In this document: positions 1-7,897 of the stretch, piece after piece
Numbering within the stretch: position 1 is the stretch's first letter
Layout of the letters: each line of letters begins with the position of its first letter
Virus record (IMG/VR): IMGVR_UViG_3300037234_000200
Location: 1 to 29,122 of that record
Length of the DNA: 29,122 nt
Strand: one strand, 5' to 3'
Source: a virus
Made by a program: the position numbers and the translations under genes
The notes under the pieces: model-generated
Database searches by the model: none
Told to the model about the DNA's origin: nothing
What the model saw: only the letters and a program-made list of their open reading frames with translations

Positions 1-1
1 T

Positions 2-2080
2 CACCTATCTGAACACTTGGCGATAGCTTCTACTCTTAGAGGTCATCTATCTGAACACTTGGCGATAGCGACAACCCTTCGTGGGTATCTTGAAAAGCAC
101 GAAACAATAGCGACAACTCTTCGAGGGTATCTGCAAAAGTCAGATGTTGAAGTAGCGACAACCCTTCGGGGGTATCTACAAAAGTTAGATGTTGAAGTAG
201 CGACAACCCTTCGGGGGCATCTATCTGAACACTTAACGATACCTTCTACTCTTAGAGGTTATCTTGAGCAGCACGTTGAAATAGCTTCTACTCTTAGAGG
301 TCATCTATCTGAACACTTAACGATACCTTCTACTCTTAGGGGCTATCTTGAGCAGCACGTTGAAGTGGCTACTTCATTAAGAGGTTATATCGTACAACCT
401 GAGACTATAGCTTCTACTCTCAGGGGTCATCTGTCTGAGAGAGTATTGTCTGACAGTACTCTCAGAGCATGGCTGAGTGCTGTTGACCTTGAAATAGCAA
501 GCTCTCTCAGGGCATACATTACGATACAGGAAGTCGTACCAACCACATTACGAGCATGGTTAAGTGCGGTTGACCTTGAAATAGCTTCTACTCTTAGAGG
601 TCATCTATCTGAACACGTTGAAATATCTACAACTCTTAGAAGTTATCTTGAGCAACACGTTGAAATATCTACAACTCTTAGGGGTTATCTTGAGCAACAC
701 GTTGAAATAGCCACCACGTTACGAGGGTACTTGCAAGCCCTTGATGTTGAAGTGGCTACTTCATTAAGAGGTTATCTCCAGAAATCTGACATAGAGGTAG
801 CTTCTACTCTCAGGGGTTATATCGTACAACCTGAGACTATAGCTTCTACTCTCAGGGGTTATATCGTACAACCTGAGATTGTAGTCACCACGTTAAGAGG
901 TCATCTATCTGAACACTTGACGATAGCTTCTACTCTTAGAGGTTATCTTGAGCAACACGTTGAAATCACCACTGATTTACGAGCATGGCTGAGTGCTGTT
1001 GACCTTGAAATAGCAAGCTCTCTCAGGGCATACATTACGGCACAGGAAGTCGTACCAACTACATTACGAGCATGGTTGAGTGCGGTTGACCTTGAGGTAG
1101 CCACCACGCTAAGAGGTCATCTATCTGAACACTTGACGATAGCTTCTACTCTTAGAGGTTATCTTGAGCAACACGTTGAAATATCTACAACTCTTGGGGG
1201 GTATCTACAGAAATCTGATATAGAAGTAGCCACCACGTTAAGAGGTCATCTATCTGAAACAGTAGAGGTGGGATCAACTCTTAGAGGTTATCTTACACAG
1301 CACGTTGAAATCACCACTGATTTACGAGCATGGTTGAGTGCGGTTGACCTTGAAATAACTACTTCATTACGAGCGTATCTTGAAAAAGCACAGGAAATAG
1401 CCACGACCCTTCGGGGCTATCTATTTGAAACAGTAGAGGTGGGATCAACTCTTAGAGGTTATATCGTACAACCCGAGACTATAGATTCAACTTTACGTGG
1501 TCATTTATCTGAACACTTAACGATAGCTACAGACCTTAGAGCGTTCTTACAGGGCGGTGTTACGATAGCTACAGACCTTAGAGCATGGCTGTCAACACAA
1601 GAAGTTATCCAAACTCAACTTCGCGGTTATCTTAGAAAAGATGATAACGAGATAGTGACCAGTTTACGAGGTCATTTATCTGAAAACGTAACAATCTCAA
1701 CCGATTTAAGGGCATACTTGCAGGCGTCTGTTGAAATCACAACGGACTTGAGAGCGTACTTGCAAGCCTTAGATGTTGAGATAGCAACAACTTTGAGAGG
1801 GCACTTAAGTCAACTTGGTGTGATACCCACTGACTTGAGGGCGTATCTTAAAGCTACGGTAGAGGTGTCTGCTGACTTACGTGCGTATCTCAGCAGGATT
1901 GAGAATGAAGTGTCTACAACCCTATCTGCGTATCTGCTCGAATATGATAGACAACCACACCACTGTTTCAAGGCGTCTCCTCGTGAGTCTTTTACGGCAA
2001 GCGAGAGGGAATCCTTTACAGCGAGTGGGCGCGAATCATTCGGTAGTTCACCAGATAGCTGCCCCTACACGGAGGATTAA
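2..2080 (+). CDS. Tandem-repeat fibre-like virion protein (5' end outside window)
   Basis: The open frame runs in from the left edge, so the true start lies upstream. The visible part (about 690 residues) is nearly all tandem repeats of 14-15 residues with the pattern (S/T)TLRGYL or (T)DLRAWL followed by a polar stretch ending in V/I-E-I/V; I count about 45 units. Blocks of units are duplicated: 467-579 and 983-1095 are near-identical 113-bp blocks. The last 40 residues change to three copies of an SF(K/T)AS-x-RE motif. No enzymatic domain is visible. Its position at the distal end of the late operon, just before adaptor-like and structural genes, suggests a tail or appendage fibre; that function is inferred from repeats and context. 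A degenerate copy of the dispersed palindrome lies at 439-463 and is read as LSDST. Confidence 0.6.
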   Translation, partial: HLSEHLAIASTLRGHLSEHLAIATTLRGYLEKHETIATTLRGYLQKSDVEVATTLRGYLQKLDVEVATTLRGHLSEHLTIPSTLRGYLEQHVEIASTLRGHLSEHLTIPSTLRGYLEQHVEVATSLRGYIVQPETIASTLRGHLSERVLSDSTLRAWLSAVDLEIASSLRAYITIQEVVPTTLRAWLSAVDLEIASTLRGHLSEHVEISTTLRSYLEQHVEISTTLRGYLEQHVEIATTLRGYLQALDVEVATSLRGYLQKSDIEVASTLRGYIVQPETIASTLRGYIVQPEIVVTTLRGHLSEHLTIASTLRGYLEQHVEITTDLRAWLSAVDLEIASSLRAYITAQEVVPTTLRAWLSAVDLEVATTLRGHLSEHLTIASTLRGYLEQHVEISTTLGGYLQKSDIEVATTLRGHLSETVEVGSTLRGYLTQHVEITTDLRAWLSAVDLEITTSLRAYLEKAQEIATTLRGYLFETVEVGSTLRGYIVQPETIDSTLRGHLSEHLTIATDLRAFLQGGVTIATDLRAWLSTQEVIQTQLRGYLRKDDNEIVTSLRGHLSENVTISTDLRAYLQASVEITTDLRAYLQALDVEIATTLRGHLSQLGVIPTDLRAYLKATVEVSADLRAYLSRIENEVSTTLSAYLLEYDRQPHHCFKASPRESFTASERESFTASGRESFGSSPDSCPYTED
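439..463. repeat. Dispersed palindrome copy 1 (degenerate, inside fibre gene)
   Basis: Arms GAGAGTATTGTC and GACAGTACTCTC around a central T, one mismatch. It is read in frame as V-L-S-D-S-T-L and replaces the usual polar segment of one fibre repeat. Confidence 0.5.
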
Positions 2081-2082
2081 TC

Positions 2083-2574
2083 ATGGCAGCAACAGTACTG
2101 ATTGAGGAAATGTCCGCGATCACCACAGGTGTTGATCGGACAGCAGGTAATGGCCCCATCGTATTTCGATCTAACGATGGCAACGAGCAGACCAGTGCTA
2201 ACCCCATCCAGATACCAGTAGCCGGTACAGATTACAGCTTTACCAAGCAGATGCGCGCCAATGTCACGGTAGCACCGGCCACACAGCTTGAAAACTTAGT
2301 CTGTTATTCGGATGGGACTAACAACTTTGGCACTGGCATCGGTGTGCAGTATGACATTAATGCCACTTTCGAAACTCAAATCGACACCGATATTTCTGGT
2401 GCGGATTATTTCGGTTTGAACTCGGGTGCACCGGGAGACTTGGGTGCCGGCCCACACAGTGGCACTGGGTATAAGGGAGACTTGCTTCGTCTTCAGATGA
2501 CCGTCGCGTCCACAGCGTCCCCTGGTCAGACTCCAGTTGACGAAGCATTGACATTTGCCTACGATGAATCTTAA
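2083..2574 (+). CDS. Hypothetical virion structural protein, 163 aa
   Basis: The start ATG follows a good ribosome site (GGAGG, about 7 bases upstream) and comes 3 bases after the fibre stop. The 163-residue product is rich in Gly, Thr, Ala and Asp, with alternating hydrophobic residues typical of beta-sheet proteins, no membrane segment and one cysteine. I do not recognise a family. Its place directly after the fibre gene in a tightly packed late operon, and its composition, suggest a small virion or appendage component. The next gene overlaps its end by 11 bases, which suggests translational coupling. Confidence 0.6.
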   Translation: MAATVLIEEMSAITTGVDRTAGNGPIVFRSNDGNEQTSANPIQIPVAGTDYSFTKQMRANVTVAPATQLENLVCYSDGTNNFGTGIGVQYDINATFETQIDTDISGADYFGLNSGAPGDLGAGPHSGTGYKGDLLRLQMTVASTASPGQTPVDEALTFAYDES

Positions 2575-2929
2575 ACTCTCTAATATCTATCAGTGGCAGA
2601 TTGAGTACCGGGATGCCGGACCATTGTCGGACAACACTCTGGTACTTAATCGCTATGATAATGGGCGAGAGCAGTCTTCTAAATCGGTTGATCCTAAGAT
2701 GGTGATACGGGTTTCCTTGCTGCCGACGGTCCCGGTGCTACCACAACACGACATATATATAAAGCCTGAACAAGGTGAATATTTTGTTAAGTGGTTTGGC
2801 CGAGGGATAATCAAAACGAACGTGCTCGCCCATTATCTAAACTGTGTCCAAACTAATCGGTATCGCGTGTGGGTACATACCGATGGAAGAGTATGGGTGA
2901 CAAGCCCTGAAGCGGAGGTATATTTATAA
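2564..2929 (+). CDS. Hypothetical late protein, 121 aa, carrying palindrome-encoded LSDNT
   Basis: I use the ATG at 2564 rather than the upstream TTG at 2555 because it gives the usual short overlap with the preceding stop. The product begins MNLKLSNIYQWQIEYRD and has no domain I recognise. Residues about 20-25 (P-L-S-D-N-T) are encoded by a copy of the dispersed palindrome centred at 2629. The stop shares a base with the next start (TAATG), so the genes are translationally coupled. Probably a tail or appendage accessory protein by position only. Confidence 0.55.
   Translation: MNLKLSNIYQWQIEYRDAGPLSDNTLVLNRYDNGREQSSKSVDPKMVIRVSLLPTVPVLPQHDIYIKPEQGEYFVKWFGRGIIKTNVLAHYLNCVQTNRYRVWVHTDGRVWVTSPEAEVYL
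2622..2640. repeat. Dispersed palindrome copy 2 (inside a CDS)
   Basis: Core TTGTCGGACAA at 2624-2634 with one good outer arm (CACTCT to the right); the left arm is eroded. It is read in frame as L-S-D-N-T. Confidence 0.6.
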
Positions 2930-3237
2930 TGGAACAATTCGCCTTTGAACGACCAAAAGCAACCTTTGATGAAGCCTTCACAGAGGTCAACATCGCGGAC
3001 TGGTTAGGACAAGAGACGATCAGTGACGTAACTTTCTCTGCCGTTGATTCCGCAGGTGGTGATGCTACCGCAGCAGTCCTCGATCTGATACTGTCTACAT
3101 TTACTGGCACCTATCTCTATCCGTGGATTAAGGGTGGGGTTGACGGTGAGAAGTATACTGTTCTGTGCCAAGTTGATACTGCCGAAGGAAGCCAACAAGA
3201 ATTTCGTGTAATCTTTAAGATAAGGGAAGCCCCCTAA
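2929..3237 (+). CDS. Phage fibre-tail adaptor-like protein
   Basis: The 102-residue product has the layout I associate with small phage fibre-tail adaptor proteins: an N-terminal D-W-L-G segment (about residues 23-26), a run of beta-strand-like sequence, then a C-terminal G-E-K-Y-T-V-L-C-Q-V block followed by E-F-R-V-I-F-K-I, resembling an Ig-like beta sandwich. In related phages such proteins join fibres or head fibres to the virion. The gene is coupled on both sides: its ATG overlaps the previous stop and its TAA overlaps the next ATG. The assignment rests on motif resemblance and on the neighbouring fibre gene. Confidence 0.5.
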   Translation: MEQFAFERPKATFDEAFTEVNIADWLGQETISDVTFSAVDSAGGDATAAVLDLILSTFTGTYLYPWIKGGVDGEKYTVLCQVDTAEGSQQEFRVIFKIREAP

Positions 3238-4097
3238 TGCCAGAATTAAAGTCCAGTAGTAAGAGTCATGGTCGGGAGTGGAACAAGTTAGGCGAGCGAG
3301 TTCGTCGAGACTTCCTAATGCAAGTAGCTGCGGGTACTATGCCAGGAATATCGGTTCATCGGATACATGGAACCAATCCTGCTGTTGCTTCAACGACAAC
3401 TCCGGTGTGGCCGGGAGTGGGGCAGTACCCATATGTTGATCGGTCACGCACCATATTAGTGTATAGTGATGATGCTGATGACACTTACAGGGGTACTGGT
3501 GCGCGGTTAGTCAGGATTGTCGGCCTTGATGCTAAACATGAAGTTCAAATGGAAGACATAGCTTTACGTGGCACCACTCCGGTACCGACGTTAGGGGACT
3601 ATACCCACCTGTACGGAGCGAGTGTCATGAAAGCAGGGTCACGCGCAGGGACCGCAGGCTTAATCACCTTTGAGTGTTCGTTGACTAACGCTGATGTTGG
3701 GTACATAGCTGCCCCTGACAATAGAATGAATAACGCGGTGTTCACTGTACCTGCCCATACTAATGCCTATCTCTTTGATTTTCATTTCAATCTTGCTGAC
3801 GCGAATCAAAGTGTAAATATTGGGATACGTCATACCAGTCCCGTTGAAGAAAATAGGGTGTGGATCGAAGTGTTTGACGATATTATCACACCTGACGGTC
3901 ACGTTGAAGAAATCTTGACAGTGCCTTATTTCATACCACCTTTTACTGATATTGAACTCGTAGCATCTAAGAGTGGTGGGGTAGCCAATGAGGTTCAAGC
4001 CAATGCTACTCTTGTGCTTATTGATACAGCGTTTGAGTGGGATAATATATACACCCAAGACGAAACCTATACCATAAGTCAGCCCGATGAGGATTAA
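3237..4097 (+). CDS. Virion structural protein, 286 aa
   Basis: The start overlaps the previous stop. The protein begins with a polar basic segment (about residues 1-27) and continues with beta-rich sequence, including D-D-A-D-D-T-Y-R-G-T-G-A-R (about 79-91) followed by V-R-I-V-G-L-D. That arrangement recurs in uncharacterised structural proteins of environmental phages and resembles tail or appendage proteins that form beta-sandwiches. There is no transmembrane segment and no catalytic motif I can name. It is likely part of the particle, downstream of the adaptor-like gene, but its exact location in the virion cannot be read from sequence. Confidence 0.55.
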   Translation: MPELKSSSKSHGREWNKLGERVRRDFLMQVAAGTMPGISVHRIHGTNPAVASTTTPVWPGVGQYPYVDRSRTILVYSDDADDTYRGTGARLVRIVGLDAKHEVQMEDIALRGTTPVPTLGDYTHLYGASVMKAGSRAGTAGLITFECSLTNADVGYIAAPDNRMNNAVFTVPAHTNAYLFDFHFNLADANQSVNIGIRHTSPVEENRVWIEVFDDIITPDGHVEEILTVPYFIPPFTDIELVASKSGGVANEVQANATLVLIDTAFEWDNIYTQDETYTISQPDED

Positions 4098-4099
4098 CT

Positions 4100-4228
4100 A
4101 TGCCTAAGAAAATGCACGAAGCCCTGAAACGGCAAGCTAAGAAAAAAGGACTTAAAGGTAAAGCAAAGGATCGGTATGTTTATGGGACTATGCGGAAAAG
4201 AAAAACCCTATTACCTGGAAGGAAGTGA
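4100..4228 (+). CDS. Small basic protein, 42 aa
   Basis: ATG at 4100 follows a GAGGA ribosome site and comes 2 bases after the previous stop; the TGA is at 4226-4228. The 42-residue product is very lysine/arginine rich, with R-Y-V-Y-G-T-M-R near its middle. Small basic proteins with a Y-x-Y-G-T motif are common in phage structural regions, but I know of no established function. Coding is supported by the start context and tight packing. Confidence 0.6.
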   Translation: MPKKMHEALKRQAKKKGLKGKAKDRYVYGTMRKRKTLLPGRK

Positions 4229-4230
4229 TC

Positions 4231-4572
4231 ATGTTCCATGATAGGCGTAAACCTTTAGGTGGTGTCGAGAAGTCTACCTATGTAGATTCGGGAGGACACC
4301 CATTAACTTATGACCTTATCGCAGGACTCAGAGGTGAGGTGTGTGCTGCTATATCCTCAGTGAAGTCAGACACGGTGCAGTTCAAAGAGAATAGCGCAAC
4401 TGAGTGTGTCAAGTGTAAAGAAGAATTCACCGGCCAGTACATCAAGAAGGCATTTGGTAAGTGGCCGGTGTCTATCGTAGAGTTTATCTTCTACATTCTG
4501 GTAGTGGGTGTGCTGATAGGTACGTCGATAATAAACCCGAAAGAGTTACTTAAACATTTCTTTAAATTCTAA
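4231..4572 (+). CDS. Membrane-anchored small protein, 113 aa
   Basis: The ATG at 4231 sits 6 bases after AAGGAAG, so it is preferred to the GTG at 4225. The N-terminal 70 residues are polar with a Cys pair (E-C-V-K-C-K, about residues 58-63). A hydrophobic helix near residues 82-103 (W-P-V-S-I-V-E-F-I-F-Y-I-L-V-V) is followed by a short basic tail. This is a single-pass C-terminally anchored membrane protein. It could have a lysis or membrane-remodelling role, but the recognisable lysis genes are at 21010-22387, so function is unassigned. Confidence 0.55.
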   Translation: MFHDRRKPLGGVEKSTYVDSGGHPLTYDLIAGLRGEVCAAISSVKSDTVQFKENSATECVKCKEEFTGQYIKKAFGKWPVSIVEFIFYILVVGVLIGTSIINPKELLKHFFKF

Positions 4573-4584
4573 AGGAGGTAAGTT

Positions 4585-4794
4585 ATGCCATTATCTGAGT
4601 ATTCATGTGGCGAGGACTTTAGGTATGGTTCTCGATCCAGTTCGCGTCTTAACGATGTTGTCTGTACCAGAACCTACTCTCGGGTAGACACAGCACCTGT
4701 TAGGTACGCTCATACGGCTTTTCGCGCGATCTTATCTGCTGTTGACTTAGAGATAGGGACTACCCTGTCTGCGACCTTGGAAGTGATTCCTTAG
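4585..4794 (+). CDS. Small protein ending in a fibre-type repeat, 69 aa
   Basis: A very strong ribosome site (AAAGGAGG) precedes the ATG at 4585. Residues about 50-69 (L-S-A-V-D-L-E-I-G-T-T-L-S-A-T-L) match the L-S-A-V-D-L-E-I-x-(S/T)-(T/S)-L motif of the fibre gene at the start of the window, including the same LSAVDLEI stretch. The N-terminal 45 residues are Ser/Arg/Tyr-rich and unlike the fibre. It is the last gene of the late operon, ending 6 bases before a long palindrome. It may be a fibre-associated protein or a remnant left by recombination of the fibre repeats. Confidence 0.55.
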   Translation: MPLSEYSCGEDFRYGSRSSSRLNDVVCTRTYSRVDTAPVRYAHTAFRAILSAVDLEIGTTLSATLEVIP

Positions 4795-4800
4795 GTAGGA

Positions 4801-4827
4801 GGGGAGTGTTGTCTGACAACACTCCCC
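4801..4827. terminator. Palindrome copy 3: likely bidirectional terminator between converging operons
   Basis: Perfect 27-bp palindrome with arms GGGGAGTGTTGTC and its complement around a central T. It begins 6 bases after the stop of the right-going operon and ends 5 bases before the last stop of the left-going operon. There is no clear U-run on either side, so a classical intrinsic terminator is only partly supported. It belongs to the dispersed palindrome family, with extended G/C arms. Confidence 0.6.
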
Positions 4828-4832
4828 GCCTA

Positions 4833-5147
4833 TTAGTCTTGGAATGGCACATATACTTCGTGCTTAGGTGGGTCGTATAATGGTTCTACTATGTATTCCA
4901 GTCTTATCGGTGCCGATGATTGACTATCATATTCCCTCTTTAACTCCCTCTTCTCCCGTTGATACTTATTAAAGTTGTTGACTGTATCACTTTGATGATA
5001 CAGATTCTGCTGTTCCAGTTGATACAACGTGAATGGTAACTCTTCTCCTGTAGCCCAGTCCCATCCAAATATCCATAGCCACAGTACGACAAGTATCGCT
5101 ATGATACATATTGCCATAACGAAGGCCCATGATGTTTTCTCCCTCAT
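4833..5147 (-). CDS. Single-pass membrane protein, 104 aa
   Basis: The ATG overlaps the stop of the primase/helicase gene (TAATG) and has a GGAGGTG ribosome site. A hydrophobic N-terminal helix (about residues 7-29: W-A-F-V-M-A-I-C-I-I-A-I-L-V-V-L-W-L-W-I) is followed by a polar Q/K/R/E-rich segment with coiled-coil character and a Pro-containing C terminus. The N-in, long polar tail layout resembles an inner-membrane spanin, but no matching outer partner is adjacent, so that is only a suggestion. It is the last gene of the replication operon. Confidence 0.55.
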   Translation of the reverse strand: MREKTSWAFVMAICIIAILVVLWLWIFGWDWATGEELPFTLYQLEQQNLYHQSDTVNNFNKYQREKRELKREYDSQSSAPIRLEYIVEPLYDPPKHEVYVPFQD

Positions 5148-7897
5148 TAGTCTTCACCTCCTTTTAATTGTTGCATTTCACTACGTTCTGATATGAATTC
5201 CATTTGCAAGTCTCTGACAGGGACGAGTGGTTCTATAGCCATGTACGTCCTATCACCATTCCTTATCTTCCGCTTCTCAATCAATTTGTTCATACTTTTT
5301 AGCGCACTAATCGACGCTCTTTTCTGTGCAGTATTCCTATCTATTACTTGACCTATGCGGAACAGGTACTCATGATAATGGTCTACAAATTTCTTGCTCT
5401 CCACGTATGTAATCTTGTCTGCATCGGGGTCCGCTTTGAAGAACTCTGCAATGAATCCTTTGAGTGGATCGAGTTGGTCTGTATAGTATTTGCTCTCACT
5501 CATGACTGATGACGGTATAGAGAATTGCTTACGTTCCGATAACCTTTCTAATCCTAATAGAGACCACTTGATTATAGCAGGTATTTCCTTATCAACTATC
5601 TGTTCATCAAGTCCGAGTATCTCATCTTCAGTACCACGGAAACCCTTATGGAAGCGCACCATGATTATGCGTTCAGCCAATGCTCCAGTATCATCTGGTA
5701 GTACGGGAGTACGATTAGTAATAATCATCATCTTACATTCTAATCTCTCTGTGATTGCTGCTTGATGCTTTGCTTCTACGTCTATCGCGTCGTTACCTGA
5801 TATTTTAAGGAGAGCAGGTATGGCTGTCAGTCTTTCTGAGAAGTTAACTTCTCTTGCTTCTTGCATGATTACAAGTTTCTTATTAGGCAACCCACCCAAT
5901 CCAAACGTACTGCCTACTTTATTAAGAGACAGGGCAGCGGTGTGTTGTCGGCCAATAGTCTCAGTTATGATCTTAACAAGTATACTCTTGCCTGATCCCG
6001 GTGTCCCTTCCAGTATTAAGAACTTGTGTAAATAGTATGAGTCTGCTAATATATAACCCATGAACTCTTGAAGTAAGTCCATCTTCTCGAAATCTTCTTC
6101 ACACGACGACACAAGGAAGTCATTAAATTTTGGGGGCGTAGCATTAGTTAACTTCCACTGATCGTATGTGATTGGCAACTCTTTGCAGATGTGGTATTTG
6201 CGTTGAAGAGTTACAACATTATCTTTGACTTTCCACCCCTTTCTGAATAGCCCTTCCATCAGTATACCCACCTTGCCACCTCTGAACGACCACCCACTTC
6301 CTGGTCTAAATGCTGTATGTCGTTCTGTCACATATTGTAGTACTAATTTTATTATGTTCTCTGCTTTCCGCAAGTTGATCTCGATGTTAAGTGGCATACC
6401 TTCATGAAGATGGCGGTAAATAAATGAGTTGGTTTGATCTCTGTTGAGTCTACGCCAGAGTCGTTTACTCTTGTAGTAACACCAGAAGTCACCGCGTAAT
6501 GCTTGATGATGCGACCGGATTAAGTCCTTGCGGAATAGTATTTCAGCCATCATCCGGTCCCCGGCTTCAGGGTCGTACTTCCCCTTATAGTGGGCAGCGT
6601 CCTTCTTGAGTCCTGTCCATGCTTTCTTGAGTTCGGTTTCCTTAATATTCTTTTTGGTCTTAGTTACTATATCGCGGAACAGGTAGTTCCTTGACATTTC
6701 ATTAAGTCCACTCTTAGACATATCGTAAAGCATGGTATCAACTATTAACTTATTCTGCCCTGCGTATCCGTCTTCAATCAACCACTCACTTCTGCGTGTA
6801 AACTCACTCGTTACCTCATCCTGATACTGCCTGTCATCCGAGATAGCCTGAGCTAATACGAACTGAAATTGATCCATCAACTCAGGCTGCTCTAACTGGT
6901 GTAGTTTGGCCCATCCGAGAGCTAAGTCATACGAGTTAAAACTCTTACGCTTACCCCCGTATATCCCATCACCTATCTGGCTAATCGGGTCTGATGAGTG
7001 GTGAGTAAAAGCGTATCCATTAGGAAATGCTATCGCTCCTGGCAGTTTTGTCTTAGAGGTTGGCGAAAGGAACCTCCCATCCCCATGATTCTCGTACCCT
7101 AAATCTTCAAGTGTACTACTTATCGAAGTGTTACGACAAAAGGAGCCGATCTTCCCCGGTAATTCTTCTGCGTCAGGTAGGTCAGACAAGTCAAGTTTTC
7201 CTCTTGGTTCAACTGTGTAGGGTTGCCATCCTGCCGGTACTACTTCTTTTTCTTTTTTGACAAGACTGACCCGAGGAAAGTACCCATGTATTTTGTCAAG
7301 CGGGTCCACGTTATCTTTAAAAACGGGTCCGGCTGTAAAGATGGGTTGTGTAAGATTGAAATAAAAAGTAGGGTCCGTTTGGATATTCTCAGACTTAATC
7401 CAAGTGCCGATCTCACGAGGATACTGACTATCCTCAAGTAGAAAGACGATGTGGCATTTAAAGCGATGGTCCTTAGTGAGGAATGATGAACTAAATCGTA
7501 ATATGTACGATACAGAGTTGAACTCTGGAGGTAGATATTCCTGTATATATCTATCTGCTTCTTTAACTGCTTGGTCATACGTTGGGTACTCATCTTTCAG
7601 TTCCCCTTCATAATCATCTAAGTCTAAGGTTAGTATATACGTTGGCTGTTCTTCAAAGTTAGCCATAGTTCTGTCTGTGTGTTTGATTACAGATTGTACA
7701 GCATGGCCGTAAACCATACAGGTGTCATAGGCTATGGATAGCTTTTTCATAACCTTGAACACACCTTCAATGTTGTATGGCACAGCTTGCAGTCCAATAG
7801 TATTCTTCCATGTTGGTCCTGCATACCGGCCATCAACTTTGCAGTAAGGCCGGCCCTTGACTTCCGACTTTACTAAGGTTAGCTTAAACTTTTCCAT
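5147..7897 (-). CDS. Primase / superfamily 3 helicase (D5/P4-type)
   Basis: At 916 residues this is a bifunctional replication protein. The N-terminal third contains L-D-L-D-D-Y (about 90-95) and a later C-H-I-V-F-L-L segment, consistent with an archaeo-eukaryotic primase-type active site. The C-terminal half has a Walker A motif, G-T-P-G-S-G-K-S (about residue 630), a Walker B-like L-V-I-M-Q-E-A (about 675) and T-N-R-T-P-V-L-P-D-D, the sensor region of phage/plasmid D5-like primase-helicases (DUF5906/P4 type). It would unwind and prime the phage DNA for the family A polymerase encoded upstream. The start overlaps the SNF2 gene by 14 bases and has a GAGGT ribosome site. Confidence 0.85.
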   Translation of the reverse strand: MEKFKLTLVKSEVKGRPYCKVDGRYAGPTWKNTIGLQAVPYNIEGVFKVMKKLSIAYDTCMVYGHAVQSVIKHTDRTMANFEEQPTYILTLDLDDYEGELKDEYPTYDQAVKEADRYIQEYLPPEFNSVSYILRFSSSFLTKDHRFKCHIVFLLEDSQYPREIGTWIKSENIQTDPTFYFNLTQPIFTAGPVFKDNVDPLDKIHGYFPRVSLVKKEKEVVPAGWQPYTVEPRGKLDLSDLPDAEELPGKIGSFCRNTSISSTLEDLGYENHGDGRFLSPTSKTKLPGAIAFPNGYAFTHHSSDPISQIGDGIYGGKRKSFNSYDLALGWAKLHQLEQPELMDQFQFVLAQAISDDRQYQDEVTSEFTRRSEWLIEDGYAGQNKLIVDTMLYDMSKSGLNEMSRNYLFRDIVTKTKKNIKETELKKAWTGLKKDAAHYKGKYDPEAGDRMMAEILFRKDLIRSHHQALRGDFWCYYKSKRLWRRLNRDQTNSFIYRHLHEGMPLNIEINLRKAENIIKLVLQYVTERHTAFRPGSGWSFRGGKVGILMEGLFRKGWKVKDNVVTLQRKYHICKELPITYDQWKLTNATPPKFNDFLVSSCEEDFEKMDLLQEFMGYILADSYYLHKFLILEGTPGSGKSILVKIITETIGRQHTAALSLNKVGSTFGLGGLPNKKLVIMQEAREVNFSERLTAIPALLKISGNDAIDVEAKHQAAITERLECKMMIITNRTPVLPDDTGALAERIIMVRFHKGFRGTEDEILGLDEQIVDKEIPAIIKWSLLGLERLSERKQFSIPSSVMSESKYYTDQLDPLKGFIAEFFKADPDADKITYVESKKFVDHYHEYLFRIGQVIDRNTAQKRASISALKSMNKLIEKRKIRNGDRTYMAIEPLVPVRDLQMEFISERSEMQQLKGGED

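Noticed and set aside
2-2080. A diversity-generating retroelement acting on the repeat fibre gene
   Set aside because: No reverse transcriptase, template repeat or A-rich variable region was seen; variation looks like block recombination.
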